This document shows, one piece after another, positions 17,744 to 27,900 of a DNA stretch of 64,000 nt; positions within the stretch are counted from its first letter, which is position 1, and each line of letters starts with the position of its first letter. The position numbers were made by a program, and so were the translations under genes. Origin of the DNA: Mycolicibacterium komanii (GTDB lineage: Bacteria; Actinomycetota; Actinomycetes; Mycobacteriales; Mycobacteriaceae); the NCBI RefSeq assembly GCF_001050035.1, contig NZ_CVTA01000006.1:62001-126000 (forward strand), in the 5' to 3' direction. Under the pieces are notes generated by a model. It saw only the letters and a program-made list of their open reading frames with translations. It ran no database searches and was not told where the DNA came from.

Positions 17744-17814
17744 GCGGGTGTGGCTGAGCGGATAGGCACCGGCCTGCAAAGCCGTTTACGCGGGTTCGAA
17801 TCCCGCCATCCGCT
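17744..17814 (+). tRNA. tRNA-Cys (anticodon GCA)
   Basis: A 71-base cloverleaf. The acceptor stem GCGGGTG (17744-17750) pairs with CATCCGC (17807-17813), with one G-U pair. The anticodon stem CGGC/GCCG encloses loop CTGCAAA with anticodon GCA at 17776-17778. The T arm contains GGGTTCGAATCCC. The discriminator base is T at 17814 and CCA is not encoded, as is usual in mycobacteria. Confidence 0.95.
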
Positions 17815-18062
17815 CGCATCGTCGCCGGTTCCTTTGCAGGGGACGCCGAGGCCGACCCGGTCATTTGCGACAGCAAATTAACGCTTCCCAACCGAGCTGT
17901 GCGACAGCGATATTCAGCGCACTGTCCCGCTTATTCGCCGGGCTTTGCTGTCCTCGGCGTGCGCCACGCCGCTGCAGGCGGAGTCGCCGACATCAGGGCA
18001 ACGAGTATAAAATCGTTCCCGGGTCGGAACCGATAAATTGTTGCTGTAGTGAGGGATTGGTC
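17815..18062 (+). promoter_or_regulatory. Intergenic region before the Trp-rich secreted gene
   Basis: This 248-base gap is AT-richer than its surroundings. It holds a perfect inverted repeat ATTTGC-GACA-GCAAAT at 17863-17878 and a TAAAAT box at 18008-18013 that could be a -10 element. No gene is seen on either strand. Confidence 0.4.
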
Positions 18063-18347
18063 GTGAACGTGAAGATGATCGGGGTGCAAGCGGGGCTCGT
18101 CGGCGCACTGGCCTTCACTGCACTGGGTGTCGGAGCAGGTGTGGCGAACGCCGAGCAGGCGGTGCCCAGCACCCCTGGAATGACGTTCAAGCTCGACAAG
18201 TGGGATCACTGGGACCACCACTGGGATAAGCCCGGTCGCGGGCCGCGCTGGGAGGGACCGGCGTACTGGGAAGGCCCGCGCTACGGCGGTCCCTGCGTAT
18301 GGGTGCCGCCCGCCGTGTCGGTCTGGGTGCCGCCCGCCGTCTGCTAG
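18063..18347 (+). CDS. Small secreted Trp/Pro/Gly-rich protein
   Basis: A 94-residue protein starting at GTG 18063 with a GAGGGA ribosome binding site six bases upstream. Residues 1-30 form a signal peptide (MNVKMIGVQAG, a hydrophobic core, cleavage after GVANA). The mature part of about 64 residues is unusual: WDHWDHHWDK, then four tryptophans in Gly/Pro-rich context, and a tandem C-terminal repeat WVPPAVS-VWVPPAVC with two cysteines. No family is recognised beyond similar small secreted mycobacterial proteins. His/Asp/Trp clustering could suggest metal or surface binding, but that is speculation. It ends four bases into the convergent udgX gene. Confidence 0.75.
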   Translation: MNVKMIGVQAGLVGALAFTALGVGAGVANAEQAVPSTPGMTFKLDKWDHWDHHWDKPGRGPRWEGPAYWEGPRYGGPCVWVPPAVSVWVPPAVC

Positions 18348-18997
18348 CGAGCGAGGCCGGCGGCGAATCGCAGGTCGGATACCAGGGCGTCGAAGGCTTT
18401 CTCCCGCTCCTCCGGTGGGCCGCGCAGCACCGATGACGGATGCGCAGTGACCGCCACCTCGGGGGAGATGTCGAGTTCGTCGGTCGGGGGCAGTTTGAGT
18501 GCCTCGCCGCGGTGCACCGTCAGCCGAAACTTGCTGCCCAGCAACGACTGTGCGGCTGTCGCGCCCATCAGCACCAGCACCTCGGGTCTGACGGCGTCGA
18601 GTTCGGCCAGCAGCCACGGCCGGCACGCGACCACCTCGGTGCGGCCGGGCGTCTTGTGGATACGCCGCTTGCCTCGTTCGGGCACGGTGAACTTGAAGTG
18701 CTTGACCGCGTTGGTCACGTACACGCGGTCGCGGTCGATACCGGCTTGCACCAGCGCTTTGTCCAGCAGTTTGCCCGCGGGGCCCACGAACGGCGCCCCG
18801 GCCTTGTCCTCTTGATCACCGGGCTGCTCGCCGACCAACATCATCTCCGCGCTCGACGAGCCCCCGCCGAACACCACCTGAGTCGCGTTCAGGTAGAGAT
18901 CGCAGCCCTTGCAACCGTGCGCGGCGTCGGCGAGGGCATCGAGGTCGCGGGTGTCGGGGATGAACTCATCGGCGGTGTGGGCGGGCCGTGCGGGCAT
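18344..18997 (-). CDS. udgX: UdgX-type uracil-DNA glycosylase
   Basis: A 217-residue family 4-like uracil-DNA glycosylase with the features that define UdgX. Motif A is GEQPGDQED (residues 56-64) and the insertion KRRIH is at residues 110-114. In the characterised M. smegmatis UdgX the histidine of that loop attacks the abasic sugar and leaves the enzyme covalently bound to DNA. Cluster ligands appear to be C29, C32 and C125, with H100 (VTNAVKH) at the position of the third cysteine of family 4 enzymes (inference). The C-terminal motif is TAHPSSVLR. It overlaps the convergent Trp-rich gene by four bases and lies in a region rich in repair genes. Confidence 0.93.
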   Translation of the reverse strand: MPARPAHTADEFIPDTRDLDALADAAHGCKGCDLYLNATQVVFGGGSSSAEMMLVGEQPGDQEDKAGAPFVGPAGKLLDKALVQAGIDRDRVYVTNAVKHFKFTVPERGKRRIHKTPGRTEVVACRPWLLAELDAVRPEVLVLMGATAAQSLLGSKFRLTVHRGEALKLPPTDELDISPEVAVTAHPSSVLRGPPEEREKAFDALVSDLRFAAGLAR

Positions 18998-19032
18998 GGG
19001 AGGCGGATACCCGCTCGGGGGCCGGTCACGCG

Positions 19033-20574
19033 CTACCGCGCGGACTTGACGACCTGGGCGAAGCTGAACTGCCAGCGCTCGACGATGCGGAAGCCCATCG
19101 CCTGCGGTACCCGATACGCGGGCGCTCGGCGAAGCCGCGGTCCCGGATGCAGCGCGTGTCCGCTCTCGCGATCGCCGACGGTGGGGTCGCGTTGCGACAC
19201 CGTCCACAGCACGGTGCAGGGCCGAAGCCGGTCGGCCACGCCCCAGATACCAAGATGGGCGTCCCACAACCGATTTCGCTCCGCCGCGCGGCGGCCGCGT
19301 CCAGGGTCGACGAGCGAGGCGTACGCCTCGGGGCGTGCGGCGGTCAACGGGCGGATCGGGCCAGGCGCCCAGGTGGTGGTGTTGTCGAGGACCAGGCAGT
19401 CGCCGGGCGAGGCGTGCGCCGTGAGGACGTCGGCCACCTGGCTGAAGTCCATCCCCTCTTTCGAGTAGGGCCCCCGCTGTTCGAGCAGATAGTTCGGGGT
19501 CGCCGCCACCGCCAGCACCGTCAGCACCACCACGACGGCCTCCCGCGCCCTGGCGACGGCGGTGATGCCGACCGCCAGCAACAGCGCCATCCCCGGCGAG
19601 GTGTAGGTCAGATAGCGCGGGTAGTACACCGGCTCCCACCACGCCGAATAGATCAGCAGCACGGCCGTCGGGAGCACGACCCACGCGGTGCCGATCGCCA
19701 CCAGCGACCGGACACCCGCATCCGTCGGCCGGAACCGTCGCCACGTGAGCAGGCTCAGGACCACCCCCGCCAGCACGGCGAACGCCACGCTGTGGTCGAA
19801 GTACTGCTCCCGCACGACCTCGGTGACGGTGTGCCAACCCAGGGGCGAGATCCACCGGACCTGCGCGATCTGGGTTCTGCCGTACGCGAGCAACGGCGCC
19901 ACCGCGGCGACGGCCACTGCGGCCGTCACCAGCCAGCGCCGGATGGCCGCACGCTGGGCCGCCACCGCCGCGAGCGTCACCGCGTGCACCAGAACCATCA
20001 ACACGACGAAGACGTTCAGCAGCGACGAGCCCACCAGCGCCAATCCGTAGCAGCCCCACAGCCATCGGGCGTCGCGTCGCACCGCGACCACCAACAGCAC
20101 GGTCAGCCAGACGGCCGCCGCTGCCGTCAGCGCATAGGAGCGCGCCTCGATGCCGGCCCATGTGACCCGGGGAAGGACCGCGAACACGATCCCCGCGCAG
20201 ACCGCCGTCGTACGTGACGCGAAGAGACGCGCCAGGACGACGACCCCGGCCGCGGCCAGCCCAGCCGCAAGACAGCTCGACAGGCGCGAGTAGAACTCGG
20301 TGACCGGGAACACCGTGAACCACCCGTGCATCAGCAGGTAGTACAGGCCGTGCACCGCATCGATGTTGTGCAGCAGACCCCACAGCTGGGGGATCGACCG
20401 CGTGGAGGCCGAGATCGTGGCGGCTTCGTCGAACCACAGCGACGGCCGAGCGGCGCCCGCCGCCGACACCGCGGCGGCGAACACGGCAGTCAGCACCGGA
20501 TCGAACCGGCCGGTGCGCAGCGAGGCGGCGGCGTCGAAGCCCGCGACGCGCCGCGGCCCCAGCGTTAGATCCAC
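19033..20574 (-). CDS. GT-C type mannosyltransferase-like membrane protein (Rv1635c position)
   Basis: A 513-residue protein with 10-12 membrane segments in the first 370 residues and a soluble C-terminal domain. The first outer loop has RPSLWFDEAATIS, with the acidic D-E typical of GT-C polyprenyl-phosphate-sugar glycosyltransferases. Membrane helices include LLHNIDAVHGLYYLLMHGW and WVVLPTAVLLIYSAWWEPVYYPRYLTYTSPG. By position (before the universal stress gene) it matches Rv1635c, which adds mannose caps to lipoarabinomannan in M. tuberculosis. Fast growers usually lack those caps, so the acceptor here is uncertain. GTG start at 20574. The 256-base gap upstream holds no gene. Confidence 0.8.
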   Translation of the reverse strand: MDLTLGPRRVAGFDAAASLRTGRFDPVLTAVFAAAVSAAGAARPSLWFDEAATISASTRSIPQLWGLLHNIDAVHGLYYLLMHGWFTVFPVTEFYSRLSSCLAAGLAAAGVVVLARLFASRTTAVCAGIVFAVLPRVTWAGIEARSYALTAAAAVWLTVLLVVAVRRDARWLWGCYGLALVGSSLLNVFVVLMVLVHAVTLAAVAAQRAAIRRWLVTAAVAVAAVAPLLAYGRTQIAQVRWISPLGWHTVTEVVREQYFDHSVAFAVLAGVVLSLLTWRRFRPTDAGVRSLVAIGTAWVVLPTAVLLIYSAWWEPVYYPRYLTYTSPGMALLLAVGITAVARAREAVVVVLTVLAVAATPNYLLEQRGPYSKEGMDFSQVADVLTAHASPGDCLVLDNTTTWAPGPIRPLTAARPEAYASLVDPGRGRRAAERNRLWDAHLGIWGVADRLRPCTVLWTVSQRDPTVGDRESGHALHPGPRLRRAPAYRVPQAMGFRIVERWQFSFAQVVKSAR

Positions 20575-20830
20575 GGCTACCCACCCACCCTTCCCGCGAA
20601 CGGCAAAACGCTAGCGCGGGCAATCTCGTCGCGCGCGGCGAATGGGCGCGAAGAGGTACGGGAGGTGGTTCGAGGCGCGTCGAGAACGGTTCGCGCCGGT
20701 AGATGTAGGCGGCGTCACCTGGGATAGTCCAGGGTGACCTTGAGACCGAAGTAGGACGAAATCGCAGGAAACTGCCACTCGAGCGGCTACTGTTCCGGGT
20801 GGCAAAGGAACTGACACTGGGAGGATATGG

Positions 20831-21274
20831 ATGAGCGCGTATCAGACCGTCTTGGTTGGCACGGACGGGTCCGACTCGTCGCTGCGGGCGGTGGAGAAGG
20901 CCGGCCATATCGCCGGAGCCGATGCCAGGCTGATCGTCGCCACGGCGTACTTCCCCCAGAACGAAGACCAGCGAGCGGCCGACGTGCTCAAGGACGAGGG
21001 TTACAAGATGTCCGGCAACGCGCCCATCTACGCGATCCTGCGCGAGGCCAAGGAACGTGCCCACCAGGCGGGCGCCAAGAACGTCGAGGAGAAGGCCATC
21101 GTCGGCGCCCCCGTCGACGCGCTGGTCGAACTCGCCGAGGAGGTCAAGGCCGACCTCCTGGTCGTCGGAAACGTCGGCCTCTCCACCATCGCGGGCAGGC
21201 TGCTCGGTTCCGTTCCGGCCAACGTCGCACGCCGGTCCAAGACCGATGTGCTGATCGTGCACACCACGCCGTAG
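20831..21274 (+). CDS. Universal stress protein (Rv1636-like)
   Basis: A 147-residue single-domain UspA protein starting MSAYQTVLVGTDGSDSSLRAV. The nucleotide-binding motif is [17 protein letters not shown] near residues 112-128 and the protein ends VLIVHTTP. The mycobacterial orthologues bind cAMP and ATP, and the position next to the mannosyltransferase supports orthology. A GGAGG ribosome binding site lies 5-10 bases upstream of the ATG. The last 131 bases overlap, tail to tail, the reading frame of the Lnt-like gene on the other strand. Confidence 0.93.
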   Translation: MSAYQTVLVGTDGSDSSLRAVEKAGHIAGADARLIVATAYFPQNEDQRAADVLKDEGYKMSGNAPIYAILREAKERAHQAGAKNVEEKAIVGAPVDALVELAEEVKADLLVVGNVGLSTIAGRLLGSVPANVARRSKTDVLIVHTTP

Positions 21275-22745
21275 CCACCACCAGGGCCGCCGCGATCGGC
21301 CACGCACCCCATCGCTGATAGAGGGTCGTCCGCGCATCCAGCGGGATGTCGACGACGGTGACCCCGCGCTCGGCGGCCGGCATCCACGCCAACCTCCGTC
21401 CCCGCGCGTCGAAGGCCGAGCTGACCCCAGACAACGCCGCGTGCACCGCCGGACGGCCCACCTCGACCGCGTGAACGGCGGGCATCGCCGCCAATTGCGG
21501 TTGGGCCCAACTGCCTTGGTACGACGACGTCGAACTCTGGTAGACGAGCAGCTCGGCGCCCTGTCGGGCCTGTGACCGCGCGAGGTCGGAGAACAACGTC
21601 TCGAAGCTGATCAGCGGTCCGATCGCGACCGTGTCGGTGTGTAGCACGACGGGTCCGTCGCCGCGCCGGCGGTCCTCGCCGGCGGCTTGGCTGTTCGAGG
21701 TGGCCCAGCCGATCAGCGGCCGCAGCGGTACGTACTCGCCGAACGGCACCAGACGGTTTTTGGCGTAGGAGCCCCGTACGCCATCCGGGTCGATGAGCAC
21801 CGACGTCTTGTAGATGCCGCCCGACGCGCCCCGGGCGTCGACGTTGACCAGCAGGTCTGCACCGATCCGCCGGGACAGGTCGGCGAGGCCCGAGGTGACC
21901 TCGGGATGGGTGGCGAGGTCGACGCCGACACTGCTCTCGCCCCACACGACCAGGTCCGGCCGTCGACCCACCAGCCCCTCGGTCAACGCTTCGCTCGCCG
22001 CCTGCCGCGCCGTGGACTCGTCGATGTCACCCGGCTGCACGAGCGCGACGCGGAGTGTCGGGCCGGGCGTGGGTGCCGGCCCGCACCAGAACCACGCGGG
22101 CCCGGCGGCCAGCAAGGCCAGCGCGACGGCCGCGGGCACCGCGGAGCGCCGCACCAGCGCCGCGACGAGCGCGGTGTTGACCGCGACGATGAGGAAGCTG
22201 ACGAGCCACACGCCGCCGAGGGAGGCAGGGGCAAGGGTGGCGGGCTGATTCCACTGCGATGCGCCGAGGACCGCCCAGGGCCCGCCGAGGCGGTCCCACG
22301 AGCGGACCGCCTCCGCGAGCACCCACACGCTGGGCAGCACCAGCACGGCGGTCAACGCCCTGCCGGTGGTGAGTTCGCCCGCGAGCAGGCGGTGCGCGGC
22401 CCACCCGAACGGCAGCCACAGCACACCGAGCCCGGCCGCGAGCACGAGCAGAAGGGGACCGGTGCTCGGCCACAGCCAGTACTGGGTGACACCGACCAAC
22501 ACCGCCATCGCCAACCACGCCCGTGCGGCGGACTGCCCGGGCGTCGGGGCGGCGCGCAGTACGAGCAACAGCGGGACCAGCCCGATCCAGGCCAGCCACC
22601 ACAGGGCGGGTGCGGAAAACGCGAGCGCGGGGAACGCGCCGGCGACGATCGCCGGCGCGTAACCCCGCAGCGCGGTCAGATCAGGTGCTCGACGCCTTGG
22701 CGATGCTCGCGATTGCCTGATCGAGCGTGGAGTTGAACTCCTCAT
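21144..22745 (-). CDS. Apolipoprotein N-acyltransferase-like protein lacking the catalytic Cys
   Basis: A 533-residue membrane protein with about six N-terminal helices and a periplasmic nitrilase-like domain (about 225-480), as in Lnt. Lnt transfers a third acyl chain to lipoproteins using a Glu-Lys-Cys triad. The Glu (DLVVWGESS) and Lys ([14 protein letters not shown]) are present, but the nucleophile position reads PLISFETLF, with S380 replacing the Cys of the usual ICYE. It is therefore probably an inactive or altered paralogue. The start at 22745 overlaps the aldolase gene by 65 bases; a later non-ATG start is possible. The C-terminal ~45 residues are basic and read through DNA antisense to the stress gene. 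Confidence 0.8.
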   Translation of the reverse strand: MRSSTPRSIRQSRASPRRRAPDLTALRGYAPAIVAGAFPALAFSAPALWWLAWIGLVPLLLVLRAAPTPGQSAARAWLAMAVLVGVTQYWLWPSTGPLLLVLAAGLGVLWLPFGWAAHRLLAGELTTGRALTAVLVLPSVWVLAEAVRSWDRLGGPWAVLGASQWNQPATLAPASLGGVWLVSFLIVAVNTALVAALVRRSAVPAAVALALLAAGPAWFWCGPAPTPGPTLRVALVQPGDIDESTARQAASEALTEGLVGRRPDLVVWGESSVGVDLATHPEVTSGLADLSRRIGADLLVNVDARGASGGIYKTSVLIDPDGVRGSYAKNRLVPFGEYVPLRPLIGWATSNSQAAGEDRRRGDGPVVLHTDTVAIGPLISFETLFSDLARSQARQGAELLVYQSSTSSYQGSWAQPQLAAMPAVHAVEVGRPAVHAALSGVSSAFDARGRRLAWMPAAERGVTVVDIPLDARTTLYQRWGAWPIAAALVVATAWCARSAHRSWTGVRRWPERNRAACPRWWRGRRFRRPGGRP

Positions 22746-23562
22746 CGCTCTGCTGAGCGGTCAGACCCTCGGTCAGTGCGCGCGAGAAGCTCGCGATGAC
22801 CCCGATGTTGCGTGACAGCTTCTCGTTCGCGTCGTCGCGGCTGTAGCCACCGGACAGCGCGACCACCCTCAGCACGTTCGGGTGATCGACCAGCTCCTTG
22901 TACAGATTGTCGGTGTCGGGGAGCGTCAGCTTGAGCATGACCTTCTTGTCGCCCAGCTTGTTGACCCCGTCGAGCAGAGCCGCCTTGAGCTGCTCCTCGG
23001 CTCCGGCCTTCTGCGGGCTCTTGATGTCGACCTCGGGCTCGATGATCGGCACCAGACCCTTGGCGAGCACCTGCTCGGCGACCTCGAACTGCTGCGCCAC
23101 GACGGCGTCCAGGCCGGCGCCGGGCAGCTTGATGACCGAACGCTCCTTGGTCCCGAAGATCCCCTTCTCGACGGCGCGGTCGAGCAGATCGTCGAGGCCG
23201 GGCATCGGCTTCATCGTCTGCGCGCCGTCCTTCTCCTCGGCCAGACCCTTGTCGATCTTGAGGAACGGCACGATGTTCTTCACGTTCCACAGGTAATCGG
23301 CCGTCGGGCGGCCCTCGACCTCGCGGTCCATCGTCATCTCGAAGAGGATCGCGCCCATGATGCGGTCGCCGTCGAAGGCCGGGCTGGTGATGATCCGGGT
23401 GCGCATCTCGTGCACCAGGTCGAACATCTGGTCGTCGCCGGAGTAGGCGTCCTCGGGGATGCCGTAGAGCTTCAGCGCCTTGGGGGTGCTGCCGCCGCTC
23501 TGGTCCAGCGCCGCGATGAACCCGGCGCCGCTCTGCGCCTTCTTCAACTGATCGGTGTTCAT
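22681..23562 (-). CDS. Class I fructose-bisphosphate aldolase
   Basis: A 293-residue class I aldolase that cleaves fructose 1,6-bisphosphate to triose phosphates through a Schiff-base lysine. It starts [30 protein letters not shown]. Diagnostic segments include [18 protein letters not shown], the strand with the lysine VMLKLTLPD, and [14 protein letters not shown] for phosphate binding. The length fits the short Staphylococcus-type (Fda) family. The ATG at 23562 has an AGGG ribosome binding site. The downstream Lnt-like frame begins before this gene ends. It is divergent from the broken P450 gene. Confidence 0.93.
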   Translation of the reverse strand: MNTDQLKKAQSGAGFIAALDQSGGSTPKALKLYGIPEDAYSGDDQMFDLVHEMRTRIITSPAFDGDRIMGAILFEMTMDREVEGRPTADYLWNVKNIVPFLKIDKGLAEEKDGAQTMKPMPGLDDLLDRAVEKGIFGTKERSVIKLPGAGLDAVVAQQFEVAEQVLAKGLVPIIEPEVDIKSPQKAGAEEQLKAALLDGVNKLGDKKVMLKLTLPDTDNLYKELVDHPNVLRVVALSGGYSRDDANEKLSRNIGVIASFSRALTEGLTAQQSDEEFNSTLDQAIASIAKASST

Positions 23563-23686
23563 GTCTGCCCTTTCTTCCTCACCAGGCAATCTATCGAAGT
23601 TCACATCGCCGATCGTCAGATGGCTGCCCAACTTCCGGTGGAGGCCTTGTCCGGGTGGGACAATGCGCTCGACGGGGAGGCCAATT

Positions 23687-24992
23687 ATGACGGCAACAGT
23701 GGCCAGGTCAGGAATCGCGCCGCGGGAGAACGGTGTCCCGCCCCCGGTCGTACCTCTCGCCGACATCGACCTCGGCTCGCTTGAGTTCTGGGAGCTGGAC
23801 GACGACGTACGCGACGGCGCGTTCGCGACACTGCGTCGCGAAGCGCCGATCGCCTTCTTCGAGGTAGCCGAGGTCGCCGGTTTCGCTGCGGGGCCCGGAC
23901 ATTGGGCCCTCACCCGGTTCGACGACGTTCACCATGCCAGTCGTCACCCGGAGATCTTCAGCTCCGTACCGACGAGCACGTCGCTCAATGAAGTGGCACC
24001 CGAGGTGGCGGAGTTCTCCGGCTCCATGATCAGCATGGACGACCCGCGACATCTGCGGTTGCGCACGATCGTCCACCGGGCGTTCACACCGAAGGTGGTC
24101 GCCCGCACCGAGGGCAGCGTGCGCGACCGGGCGCGCACGATCGTGACGGACATGGTGGCCAACCATCGCGACGGCCACGCGGACTTCGTCGCTGAGGCGT
24201 CCAGCCTGCTGCCGCTGCAGGTCATCTGCGACATGATGGGCATCCCGGAGGAGGACGAAGCGAAGGTCTTCCATTGGACCAACGTGCTCCTGGGCGTCGG
24301 TGACAACGAGGTATCCGGCGAGTTCGCCGAGGTTGTGGCGACGGTGGTCGAAGTGGCCGATTACGCCATGCACCTCGCCGAAGAACGGCGTGCGAACCCT
24401 CGCGACGACCTGACCACCAGCCTTGTGCAGGCCGAAGTCGACGGCGAAAAGCTCACCTCGGCCGAGATCGCGTCGTTCTTCATCCTGCTGTCGGCGGCCG
24501 GCAACGAGACGACCCGCAACGCGATCAGTCACGGCATGGTGGCCCTGTCCCGCTATCCCGAGGAAAGGGAGAAGTGGTGGGCGGATTTCGACGGAATGGC
24601 CGGCACCGCCGTCGAGGAGATCGTCCGATGGGCATCCCCGGTCATCTTCATGCGGCGCAACCTGACTCAGGACATCGAGATGCACGGCATCGAAATGAGA
24701 GCGGGGACAAGATTTCCCTGTGGTACAACTCGGGCAACCGCGACGAGGCCAGGTTCACCAACCCCTGGCTGTTCGATATTTCGCGGATCCCAACCCGCAC
24801 ATGGGGTACGGGGGCGGCGGCGCCCACTTCTGCCTGGGCGCGAACCTCGCGCGCCGGGAGATCCGGGTGATGTTCGAAGAACTGCACCGGCAGATACCGG
24901 ACGTCGTTGCGGTTGAGGAGCCCGCGATCCTGCACTCCGCGTTCATTCACGGCATCAAACGGCTGCCCGTCGCGTGGACGGTGCCCGCGTGA
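23687..24992 (+). pseudogene. Cytochrome P450, broken by two single-base losses
   Basis: Pieces of one P450 are spread over three frames. Residues from MTATVARSG to about GIEMRAG are in the first frame and include the I-helix SAAGNETTRN and the ExxR helix EEIVR. A middle segment (SGDKISLWYNSGNRDEARFTNPWLFDISR) is in the second frame, and the heme-binding end GGGGAHFCLGANLAR is in the third. Each switch is explained by one missing G: in the run 24703-24706 and at about 24785. Restoring both gives a 435-residue protein of normal P450 length. A GGGGAGG site lies six bases before the ATG. Either a recent pseudogene or two sequencing errors. Confidence 0.85.
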
Positions 24993-27900
24993 TCAGGGCA
25001 GCGCTGCGGCCCACTTCTGATGCCCCTCGTATCCGAGGTTGTCGGCCATCTCCCGATAACCTTGTCTCAGCTCCCGGTAGGCGTTGTCATCCCCGCGGGC
25101 GTTTGCCGATAGAGCACGCATGCGTAACAACCAGATGTCGCGGATGACTGAGCCCTCTGCCGGGGCAGCGGCGAGTCGGGTGATCACCGTCTCCGCTTCC
25201 GCGAGGTCGGCCTCGGTGCCGCGGTCCAGAAGCGTTTCGACGAATGTGCTCGCCGCGGCGATGTAGTAGCCAACCTGGCCTGCATCGGTCATGCCGCTCC
25301 ATGCGCTCCGGAGGGTTGTGATTGCCCCGTCGAGGTCGCCGGCTCGGGCCCTTTCGCGTCCGAGGTACACATCGATGATCGGCAGTTCGGACTTGAGGAT
25401 GTGCCGCTCAACGAGCATCCCGCGAAGCTCCGTCAGTAGATCGACCCCGCGGGGTGTGTCGCCTGCTGCGCCTCTACGTAGCAACATGCAGCCCAACAGG
25501 TAGGTGAGCATCGCTGCGGCGTAATCATCACGAGAGGCCTCAGCGGCGCTCAGTAGGCGCTCGGTCATACAAACCGGAGCCTCGCCGACAAGGAACACGC
25601 CGTTCCATATGCCGGTGCCAAACTTCCACGACATCACCATGGCGATGGTGAGCGATTCCGCCCGCTGCTCGGCCAGCGCGACAGCGTCATCGAGGTCTTT
25701 CCGCCATCCAGAACGACCGAACCATTGCCGAGCCAAGCCACGCATTCCCATTGCGACGGCCAACGGCGAGCCCACTACGAGACTGCCCTTGACCGGATCG
25801 CCCTCAGCCCAGGTGATGGTGGTCTCTGCCCACCGTCTGACCGCTTCCATGTCTCCGCTCTGAAATTTGATCCCAATCGAGCCGAAGGCGGCCTGAGCTG
25901 TGAGGGCCGGATCGCCGATCGAGTCGAGCAGATGAAGCTGTTCTGAAGCGAGTTGCTGCGCCTCGTGGACCTCGCCGCGCTGTGCATGCTCGGCCATCGG
26001 GCCCATCATCGCCAGCGCAAGAGACTGTTTGTCGCCGGCGGCTTCGCACAGCGTGCGCAGTTCGGCGAACCGCACGCCACCGTCATCCATGTGCACTCGC
26101 CAGTCCGTTGCCCGAAGCGCGGTCCGCGGCGCGATTCGCATCGCGATGCGTTGGGGATGCTCGATCGGCAGCGCATCGGCAACCTGGCAGGCGCGTTCCC
26201 AGCTAAGCCGCGCCGCGACGACGTCGCGGTTGTTCGACCACATACCGGCGCGCATGTGCCACGCATACGCGGCTGGCAGATCGCCGGCAGATTCGAGATG
26301 TTCGGCGATTAGGGCGGCGGATGCGTCACCGTCCGCTTCACTTTGTTGCTCGAGGGCTGTCGCGACCCGCCGATGCAACTCGGCGCGATCGGACCTGAGC
26401 TGTGCCTCGTAGGCGACCGACCGGATCATTGGTTGCCGGAAGGCATATTCGGGGTGTCGACCGAACGTCACCTGACCGATGAGTTGCGCCGCCAGAAGAT
26501 CGTCTATGACGACCTGGACACCAAGGGCGGTCAAAAGGTCGGCACTGAATCTGGACCCGATCACCGCGGCCGCGTGCAGTGTTCGTTTCGCCTCAGGGGG
26601 CAGCCGGTCGATGCGCGAAGCGATGGTTGCGTGCAGGGTGGCGGGTACTGATATCTCCGTGGCTCCTGCGGTCGCGAAGTAGGAACCCGGGGTTCCTTTC
26701 AGGACACCACGCCCGACTAGTTCAAGAACGATCTCTTCGGCGAAAAACGGTGTTCCTGCTGACCTTTCGACGATCAACTCCCGAATGTTGCGAACTGACG
26801 GATCATCACCAAGTAGCTGTTCCACCAATCGCGTCGTTTCGGAATCGCTCAACGGTGCGAGCGCGAATGTCTGTGCGCCTGGGACTCGCGCCAACCCGCC
26901 CTGATAATCCGGGCGATAGGTGATCACAGTGAGCAGCGGTGTCTGCGGGATGACGGCCAGCAGATCGGCGAGCATTGACTCGCTCGCCTCGTCGACCCAG
27001 TGAACGTCCTCGACGACATACACGGCCGGAGTTTTCATCGCGAGTGTCGCGGCATTCACGAGAGCGCTGAGCCGCCGTCGGCGCGTGTCAGGATCAATCT
27101 GGGGCAAGTGAACGTCGGAACCGGCAATTGCCAGGAAGTCTTCAAAAAGTCTTTGGTCTTCATCGTCGACATCGCGTCGCCGCGCCTCGATCAATGCGCG
27201 TGCGCTGGCATGATCAAGACCGTCGACGCCGACAGCCGACCGAAACAACTTCTTGACGACGTGGAACGGGACCTGAGAAGTGTGAGATTCGCAGTAGGCA
27301 GCGACAACCGGCACACTGCGATGCGTCGAGATCGCCGCAAGCTCGCGTGTGAGACGGCTTTTGCCGACTCCAGCGGACCCCGAGATGCCGACGACCGCGC
27401 CTTGCCCAGCGATAGCTCTGTCCAGCAAGCCCTCAAGCGCAAGCAACTCCCATCGTCTACCGACTAGTGCTGACTCCGTCCGCAGGGTGGACCGTTCCTG
27501 GCCCAGGCCGAGTAGTCGACGAGCATGAGCGAAATTCTCGGAGCCCTTGACGCGCACCAACTCCGCGTCGTCGAGCGTCGCAACGCCTTCGACGAGCCGA
27601 GCGGTCGATGCGCTGAGCATCACCCCGCCCGGTGGGGCGACGGATTCCATTCGTTGTGCCATCCCGACGTGCTCACCGACCGCGGTGTAACCCAGAGCAC
27701 GCGAACCGACTTCGCCCGCGATTACCTGTCCGGAATCGAGGCCGATCCGCAACTGCAGATTGACTCCGTCGCGGGCATGCACCTCGGTGGCGAGGATCTG
27801 CGCTTCATACTGAATCCCCAACGCGGCCAGACATCCTCGCGTCGCATGGTCCTCCAGGGCGACCGGTGCACCGAAGATAGCCATGATGCCGTCACCGGTG

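Noticed and set aside
17744..17814. tRNA-Cys as a phage or island attachment site
   Set aside because: No integrase gene, no direct repeat of the tRNA 3' end and no composition shift downstream were seen.
20765..20794. ECF sigma-type promoter (GGAAAC...GTT) before the stress gene
   Set aside because: The elements match SigH/SigE consensus only loosely and the spacing (19 bases) is not ideal. The evidence is too weak to list.
18998..21337. Possible extension of the udgX frame far upstream (to a 997-codon frame)
   Set aside because: The extension runs through the mannosyltransferase and stress genes in another frame. The UdgX family start at MPARPAH fits the normal length.
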